Below are positions 59,901 to 64,000 of a stretch of 64,000 bases of DNA, piece by piece. Each line of letters opens with the position of its first letter. Positions within the stretch are counted from its first letter, which is position 1. Under the pieces are notes generated by a model. That model searched no databases and had not been told where the DNA came from. It saw only the letters and a list, made by a program, of their open reading frames with translations. The stretch is from an uncultured Clostridia bacterium (GTDB lineage Bacteria; Bacillota; Clostridia; Lachnospirales; Lachnospiraceae). The stretch lies in the NCBI GenBank assembly GCA_947303805.1, contig CAMYZE010000004.1, positions 62,001 to 126,000 on the forward strand. Direction: 5' to 3'. Both the position numbers and the translations under genes were made by a program.

Positions 59901-61286
59901 TGTTTTCTTTGCAACAGCAGTATTTTCAACAGCAGTTACCCACTTACCACCATCTAAATCATAAGTGATTGTTGAGTGGCTTCTCTCAAACACAGCTACA
60001 ACATTAACTTCTGTTGCATCACTTCCAGGAATAACATCAGTCACATCTTCTTCGCCGTCAATTTTCCATCCTATAAATCTAAAATTCTCTTTTACTACTT
60101 TATCTAAATCAGGCAATTTAAATGTCTCTGATTTAGCTTTAATGTTATTTGGAGTGTATTCTTTGCCCTCAACTTTTGCCCAGCTTCCGCCATTCAAATC
60201 ATAGTTGATATGAACATTTCTTAACTCTCTATCAAATACATACACAAAACTCTCGTTACAGACATAATCATCTCTATTAAATCTTCCACCAAAGTCTTCT
60301 ACAAGTCTACCAACCTCAACACCATCTATTTTTATGATTACGTCTTTAAGATAGTGTGCTGCTGATACTACTTGTTCTCTCAATCTATCAATATATTCAA
60401 CATAATCAGTCTTAGAGAAATCTGTCTCTAACTCTGTATTAATCAAAACATATCCATAACCATTAGTATCTGATAAAGAATACTCAATAGTATCCATTCT
60501 ATATTCCCAGTCAGCTACAAGATTTATCTCATTAAATACATCTTCATGAATAAAACTTGCAGATACCGAAGTCATATATGTTAAAGCATATTTATACTCT
60601 TCTGGTGTCCAAATAAAATATCTAAGTGGATAATAACCATTGAGTTTCCACCCTTTAAACTTATAATTGTCTCTTCTTGGAACTGAGATAGCAAAATCAA
60701 ATCTTTCCCCACCAGCTAATTCTTCAATCTCGTCAGTTGATTCTGGTGCTACACATGGATGACCCATCTCATCAGTTGTAGCTGCATTATCATCCCATTC
60801 GCCACCTGCTAAGTCATAGTTAATAGGAATATTTTTACTATATCCCTCTCCTGACTCAACTGAACCTAATAATCCTTTTTCTTCTTTTACAACTTCGTCT
60901 GTCTCAGTTTCATCTTCTATTGTAGAAGATTCCTCTTTGCTCTCTTCTTCAGTCTCTTTACTTTCCTCAGACTCTTTGCTTTCTTCATCTTCAAGACTAT
61001 CTTCAGTCTCTTTTGATTCCTCCGATTCTTCAACTGTCTCTTCTTCTGGTTCTTCTTCTGCGGTGTCAACTACCTCTTCATCTTCACTCTCTTCATTTTC
61101 TTCATCAACAGTCAATGTCTCTTGAGTTTCTTCGTCAATTTCTTCTAAGTTTTCTTCTACCACTTCTTCACTTGATTGCTTCAATTCATTATCTAAGCTG
61201 TCTGCAAATAACAAAAAGCTCTTGCTACAAAAAATCATTGTAACAATTAAGAATAACGAAAGGAACTTTTTAAAACATTTTTTCAT
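56913..61286 (-). CDS. Large BspA-like surface protein with InlB-type, DUF285 and wall-binding repeats
   Basis: This is a 1457-residue secreted protein. In order: a signal peptide (1-30); a Glu/Ser-rich acidic segment (about 34-145); several Listeria-Bacteroides (InlB B) repeats such as INYDLAGGEW...FKGWKLNG (about 150-515); BspA/DUF285 leucine-rich-like repeats (MAKMFKDCEKLKEVDFEGLD; about 640-760 and 970-1160), with another InlB-type unit between them; a Ser/Gly linker near 1310; an Ala/Gln-rich stretch; and three or four cell-wall-binding repeats at the end. Such proteins serve adhesion or surface display. AAAGGAG precedes the ATG. No terminator is evident after its stop. Confidence 0.88.
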   Translation of the reverse strand: MKKCFKKFLSLFLIVTMIFCSKSFLLFADSLDNELKQSSEEVVEENLEEIDEETQETLTVDEENEESEDEEVVDTAEEEPEEETVEESEESKETEDSLEDEESKESEESKETEEESKEESSTIEDETETDEVVKEEKGLLGSVESGEGYSKNIPINYDLAGGEWDDNAATTDEMGHPCVAPESTDEIEELAGGERFDFAISVPRRDNYKFKGWKLNGYYPLRYFIWTPEEYKYALTYMTSVSASFIHEDVFNEINLVADWEYRMDTIEYSLSDTNGYGYVLINTELETDFSKTDYVEYIDRLREQVVSAAHYLKDVIIKIDGVEVGRLVEDFGGRFNRDDYVCNESFVYVFDRELRNVHINYDLNGGSWAKVEGKEYTPNNIKAKSETFKLPDLDKVVKENFRFIGWKIDGEEDVTDVIPGSDATEVNVVAVFERSHSTITYDLDGGKWVTAVENTAVAKKTLDESVNLPGKTAVYKRGYKLVGWRINGEGEVLTTLGATDDDVNLVAAWEEVELRKIEFVEEDDFWYASANFKKEEVKSVTFTTEVPSNYASSWKINGNDIVGYVTGDKHVYVYAADDVQIVAYPVNNRGFYYHAAFFEGFKSLEKINNFGMVDASELVTMAKMFKDCEKLKEVDFEGLDVSQVEDFNEAFKNTGFEELDLSMLDTRKVSMYQEAFANCKNLRVLNINIASKNYTYEAIDMFLNCPELIAVFVPDDFRGSKVAGPFSHLSDEYNYSAKLNSSVKKIERSGNYGDKTIQVNAEMKVAADDNEGVLTAQSYAPAQIGTITYDFNGEQVSFVNSKNIYNEKLYGRSFYLPIAEEMLFNSELTFLGWYRDEERKDGPIESLLTDEKGDVTVYAKWAYPTIKWYTLNGGKELHLTLKSVPKNAVESGLDYYAERQKFDESSLGYDVVEKIVIDDAMAFADKLTVYDAPFFGGFKKVKQIVGLSKVDFSRLKDFSTMFANCESLESVDLTGMNTSNAESFEMMFANTYALKSVNFGNIDTSKVTNMKYMFASSGIESIDFKNINTSNVTDMSFMFYDAKNLKNINMRRFNTLKVKEFAGMFMDCTALEKVDLTSFALTYKEGLQNFAYMFSGCSNLVTILATEDFDLYRLKEKSFYFSTANMFDGCDSLAGEKGTTVSSAAGAYADYAHIDGYEYGAGMYKFPKPGLFSTKDTAIVIYKSIGSTQKPDVRVGYGIGDRITPYADLGANAVNHKYYADENKRVELTATAMRADVARKIIYVEYYEPVVVRPTNNSVSSNRNSGSSGSSGGSSGGGSANVGPLSDTIQSATNEQVNAEAAAQATQEQAVAPNAVTSQESAKSASSASFSVSNDEATWEKNADGTWSLSVSVGNQNVTATNTFCTLTETNALTGQQTNAVYYFDDKGQMATGWVKDSVGNMYFFETANTADVGKMTTGWKSVNGSYYYFSTDGKMMSNGMTPDGYYVGANGVWIA

Positions 61287-61322
61287 CGTTTACTAAATTC
61301 TCCTTTAAAATATTGATGTGCA

Positions 61323-61352
61323 CAAAAAAACAGGTTGTTGGCACACAACCTG
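61323..61352 (-). terminator. Intrinsic terminator after the PII-like genes
   Basis: Arms CAGGTTGT/ACAACCTG with a six-base loop are followed on the minus strand by TTTTTTTG. It separates the DUF1538-PII operon from the BspA-like gene. Confidence 0.88.
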
Positions 61353-61393
61353 CAAATTGTACCATTTTTTGCATAATTATGCAATCAAAATTT

Positions 61394-61705
61394 TTACTTA
61401 ATTCCCACCACATCTGTGACAGGGAGAGCAAATGCCACACCATTTGCATCAGTGCTAAGCCCTGCTTCTTCATATATAGCTTTTAAAATATTATCCTTAA
61501 TCTCTGCTTTTACAGTAAGCAAAATCATATCTTTTTCTGGGTTTATAGTTATCTGAAACTCTTTCTCGGCGCTTGGATTGGCAGTTCCCCTTGCATGGAC
61601 TATAGTACCTCCTGTCGCTCCCTCTCTTCTTGCTATATCCATTATTTCTCCTGAAAATCCTGCATTTACTATACAAACTATCATTTGGTAATCAATGTTT
61701 TTCAT
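61394..61705 (-). CDS. PII-family signal protein
   Basis: The 103-residue protein has the ferredoxin-like PII fold (YQMIVCIVNAGFSGEIMDIARREGATGGTI) with the B-loop-like segment after KDMILLTVKAE. The T-loop region (VHARGTANPSAEKEF) lacks the usual Tyr51 modification site. It probably senses a nucleotide or related ligand and controls the DUF1538 membrane protein encoded two genes upstream. It is 10 bp after the other PII-like gene. Confidence 0.85.
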   Translation of the reverse strand: MKNIDYQMIVCIVNAGFSGEIMDIARREGATGGTIVHARGTANPSAEKEFQITINPEKDMILLTVKAEIKDNILKAIYEEAGLSTDANGVAFALPVTDVVGIK

Positions 61706-61715
61706 ATTCTACCCC

Positions 61716-62084
61716 TTAAATTATGCTACTCTTATTGTTGCTTAAGAAATTAAAGAATGTAACACCCATCACACTATCAAATGGAACTACCCATGCTACA
61801 CCTTTTCCATCTCTAATTTCTGCAAACTTCTCTTTCAAAACTCTAAGAGCCCTTGGCACATTGTCATCTGCAATTACACTTAATATTATCGCTTTGCTTC
61901 CAATCTCATCTGAAAATATAGCTGATTTAGTAGTTCCGTTTCCAATCATGACCATCTGCATATTGACATTGAACTCTTGAATTAAGTCAAGAAAAAAATC
62001 CGCCTTAGTCCTTTTAACCACAGTAAAAAGAAGGCTCAATTTTCTTGTGGATGTAAGTTTTTTTTGTTCGTTGTTATTTGCCAT
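61716..62084 (-). CDS. PII-like signal protein (second, divergent)
   Basis: The 122-residue protein has a longer, charged N-terminus (NNNEQKKLTSTRKL) before a PII-type core: FTVVKRTKADFFLDLIQEF, MVMIGNGTTKS and KAIILSVIADDNVPRAL. It is only distantly similar to its neighbour. It ends with a hydrophobic tail (VMGVTFFNFL). The pair DUF1538 plus PII-like genes recurs in Bacillota, which supports joint function. Confidence 0.78.
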   Translation of the reverse strand: MANNNEQKKLTSTRKLSLLFTVVKRTKADFFLDLIQEFNVNMQMVMIGNGTTKSAIFSDEIGSKAIILSVIADDNVPRALRVLKEKFAEIRDGKGVAWVVPFDSVMGVTFFNFLSNNKSSII

Positions 62085-62094
62085 ATTCTATCTT

Positions 62095-63618
62095 TTATTC
62101 GAAATATATAATTTGATTATCGTCAGCTCTAAGAATTCTTTTCATCGATATTCTATCTCGGACTATTTTGGACATTATAGCTTTAAATCCAAGAAGCTGT
62201 ATAGATATAAGTGGTATCATAGCAACTAGCGACACGACACCAAATGCCAAACTCATAACCTTAGACTCACCTGCAAACTCTGCGCAGGCGCCAATCATAA
62301 ATGGCAGGATAAATGTAGATGTAAGTGGTCCACTAGCGACACCTCCAGAGTCAAATGCAATAGCAGTATATAGTGGTGGTACAAAAAGTGAAAGTGCTAG
62401 CGATATAAAATAACCTGGTATAAGATAATATAAAATAGTAAAACCTCTAAGTATTCTAAATATTGAAAGTGCTATGGCAAGTCCAACTCCAAGCGAAAGT
62501 GCTATGAGCATAGATTTGCGAGACACATGTCCTCCCGTCACTTCTTCAACCTGACTAGTTAGTACATGAATTGCCGGCTCAGCTAAAACTACTGTGTTGC
62601 CAATTATGAAGCAAATAACAACAACCACTGCTTCTTTCGACTTTACCAACTGACTTCCAAGGCTATACCCTATTGGTAAAAAGCCTACTGCTGCAGTTGT
62701 CAAAAATATAACTAGTCCCACAAATGTAATTACTATTCCTATTACTATTTGAATTAATTTCTTTATAGGTAATTTCATTACAAAATAGTTTAGTACTAAA
62801 AAAAATGCAAATATAAATCCAAGCGCTTTTATTATTCCTGCACCTTCATGTATTGCTATATTGAGTATTCCATTTGACAAAATAGCACTCATGGAGTAAT
62901 CAGGTAATTTATATAATAATTCGCCCTTTGACAATAAAAGCGAAATAATAACTACAAGTATAGGCCCTATAGAACAAAGTGCTACAAAACCAAATGAATT
63001 TTCACTACTATTTTTACCACCTATAGTTGCTGCAATTCCCACGCCAAATGACATAATGAATGGAACAGTGATAGGGCCAGTTGTAACTCCACCAGAATCA
63101 TACGAAAGTGGCACAAAGCCATTTTTATCTATCTCACACATAAGTGCAGTAAGTGCAAATAAGAGTAAGTAAAACAATAAAAGAAGTGTCGACAGCTGCT
63201 TATTGAATATAACTTTGAGTAATGCTATCACCAAAAATGCACCTACACCTATTCCTACACTCAGCACAAATGTAGAACTATCGACTACATCCTTCACCTG
63301 ATTACTCAACACAAGCAAATCTGGTTCTGCAATAGTCACTAGTATTCCCATAAACAAAGCGACTATCAATATAAGGCTTATTTTTTTAGTTTTGATAAGC
63401 CCTGTACCAGCGTAGTCTCCCATAGGGGTCATCGAGAGCTGGGCTCCAATGTTAAAGAGCGCCATGCCAATTATCAGTAATCCAGCAGAAATCAAAAACA
63501 CCATTAATTCATTAGCAGGCAAATCAAAGTTCTTTGTAAGTGAAATCAAAAATACAAGTAACACTATAGGTAAAATTGATATCGCTGATTCTTTTAGTTT
63601 TTCAATAAAAATTTTCAT
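62095..63618 (-). CDS. DUF1538 membrane protein, PII-associated transporter-like
   Basis: The 507-residue protein has about 14 helices and is built from two DUF1538 repeats. The twin signatures are YDSGGVTTGPITVPFIMSFG near residue 175 and FDSGGVASGPLTSTFILPFM near residue 425, with further paired motifs AEPDLLVLSNQVKDV and AEPAIHVLTSQVEEV. This inverted-repeat-like layout suggests a channel or carrier; the substrate is unknown. It is followed directly by the two PII-like genes that probably gate it. Confidence 0.85.
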   Translation of the reverse strand: MKIFIEKLKESAISILPIVLLVFLISLTKNFDLPANELMVFLISAGLLIIGMALFNIGAQLSMTPMGDYAGTGLIKTKKISLILIVALFMGILVTIAEPDLLVLSNQVKDVVDSSTFVLSVGIGVGAFLVIALLKVIFNKQLSTLLLLFYLLLFALTALMCEIDKNGFVPLSYDSGGVTTGPITVPFIMSFGVGIAATIGGKNSSENSFGFVALCSIGPILVVIISLLLSKGELLYKLPDYSMSAILSNGILNIAIHEGAGIIKALGFIFAFFLVLNYFVMKLPIKKLIQIVIGIVITFVGLVIFLTTAAVGFLPIGYSLGSQLVKSKEAVVVVICFIIGNTVVLAEPAIHVLTSQVEEVTGGHVSRKSMLIALSLGVGLAIALSIFRILRGFTILYYLIPGYFISLALSLFVPPLYTAIAFDSGGVASGPLTSTFILPFMIGACAEFAGESKVMSLAFGVVSLVAMIPLISIQLLGFKAIMSKIVRDRISMKRILRADDNQIIYFE

Positions 63619-63644
63619 TCTCTACTTATATATATCTTGTGGTA

Positions 63645-64000
63645 CTAAAATGTAAATTTGTCTTCAAAATATTTCTTTAATTCTGCTATAGGTATACGAA
63701 CTTGTTCCATGCTATCTCTCTCTCTTATAGTGACTTGCTTGTCATTTTCAGAATCGAAATCATAAGTAATACAGTATGGAGTTCCTATCTCATCTTCTCT
63801 TCTATATCTCTTGCCTATAGTACCTTTCTCATCAAAATCACACATATAATATTTACACAATTCATCATAAATCTTCATGGCAGGCTCTGACAGTTTTTTA
63901 GAAAGTGGTAAAACTGCTATCTTTATCGGAGCTATAGCTGGATGGAAATGCATAACTGTTCTCACATCTCCTTCTCCAACTTCCTCCTCATCATAAGCTG
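63645..64000 (-). CDS. glyS: Glycyl-tRNA synthetase (one-chain type), C-terminal part
   Basis: The gene enters from the right edge; only the last 118 residues are in the window. They include [53 protein letters not shown] and [15 protein letters not shown], the anticodon-binding domain of the eukaryotic-type homodimeric GlyRS. The two-subunit GlyQ/GlyS type does not have this end. The frame is open to the edge, so no start can be given. Confidence 0.93.
   Translation of the reverse strand, partial: AYDEEEVGEGDVRTVMHFHPAIAPIKIAVLPLSKKLSEPAMKIYDELCKYYMCDFDEKGTIGKRYRREDEIGTPYCITYDFDSENDKQVTIRERDSMEQVRIPIAELKKYFEDKFTF

Noticed and set aside
1..64000. tRNA, rRNA, riboswitch or insertion-sequence genes
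   Set aside because: No cloverleaf, rRNA block, T-box or known riboswitch core, transposase frame or terminal repeat pair was seen in the intergenic regions, but a covariance-model search was not possible.

Overview
The window is AT-rich DNA from a low-GC Gram-positive anaerobe. I infer Clostridia, most likely near Lachnospirales. The basis is the gene set: a Flp1/DUF5702-type Tad pilus operon, many secreted proteins with glucan/choline-binding-type cell-wall repeats, a one-chain glycyl-tRNA synthetase, CyuA, ATP-dependent PEP carboxykinase and a tig-clpP-clpX block. No rRNA, tRNA, CRISPR array, insertion sequence or phage gene was seen. Both ends cut genes: rarA on the left and glyS on the right.

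Layout. 1-5000: the start of rarA, then a complete livJHMGF branched-chain amino acid ABC operon on the + strand. 5.0-9.0 kb: small accessory genes (hicAB, vapBC, a decapitated vapC) around a tannase-like lipoprotein. 9.0-28.9 kb: one tightly packed 18-gene minus-strand operon. It encodes a Tad/Flp pilus machine (tadZ, tadA, tadB, tadC, flp1, three large pseudopilins, two prepilin peptidases) together with a complete phosphothreonine signalling set: a Ser/Thr kinase, two PP2C phosphatases, an FHA protein and two zinc-ribbon membrane proteins. 29.2-45.4 kb: cyuA, a wall-binding secreted protein, copA/csoR, a chagasin-like inhibitor, rho, pckA, a secreted catalytically dead S11 peptidase homologue and ftsH. 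45-52.8 kb: an ECF S component, a NusG-II protein and four secreted or membrane proteins (two with DUF6273-like modules, one SH3b-PstS fusion). 52.8-56 kb: clpX, clpP, tig. 56-61.3 kb: a small GPG-motif secreted protein and a 1457-residue BspA-like surface protein. 61.4-63.6 kb: two PII-like proteins with a DUF1538 membrane protein.

The best candidate for an undescribed system is the 9-29 kb operon. The kinase has an intracellular kinase domain and an extracellular stretch of wall-binding repeats. The two zinc-ribbon proteins have the same inside-out topology and carry 17- to 19-residue repeats built around the motif DYNKT(V/I/M)M: four copies in one protein and two in the other. The FHA protein carries the related DKTIMM just before its FHA domain. 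I infer that these threonines are the kinase substrates and FHA ligands, so that wall contact is coupled to the pilus.

Regulatory oddities are also worth attention. Several + strand genes appear leaderless. Two divergent leaderless promoters share one palindromic -35 box. A dispersed 26-bp palindromic repeat is inserted in frame in copA and supplies the ribosome-binding region of cyuA and rho. copA contains an internal start that would make a free CopZ-like chaperone.
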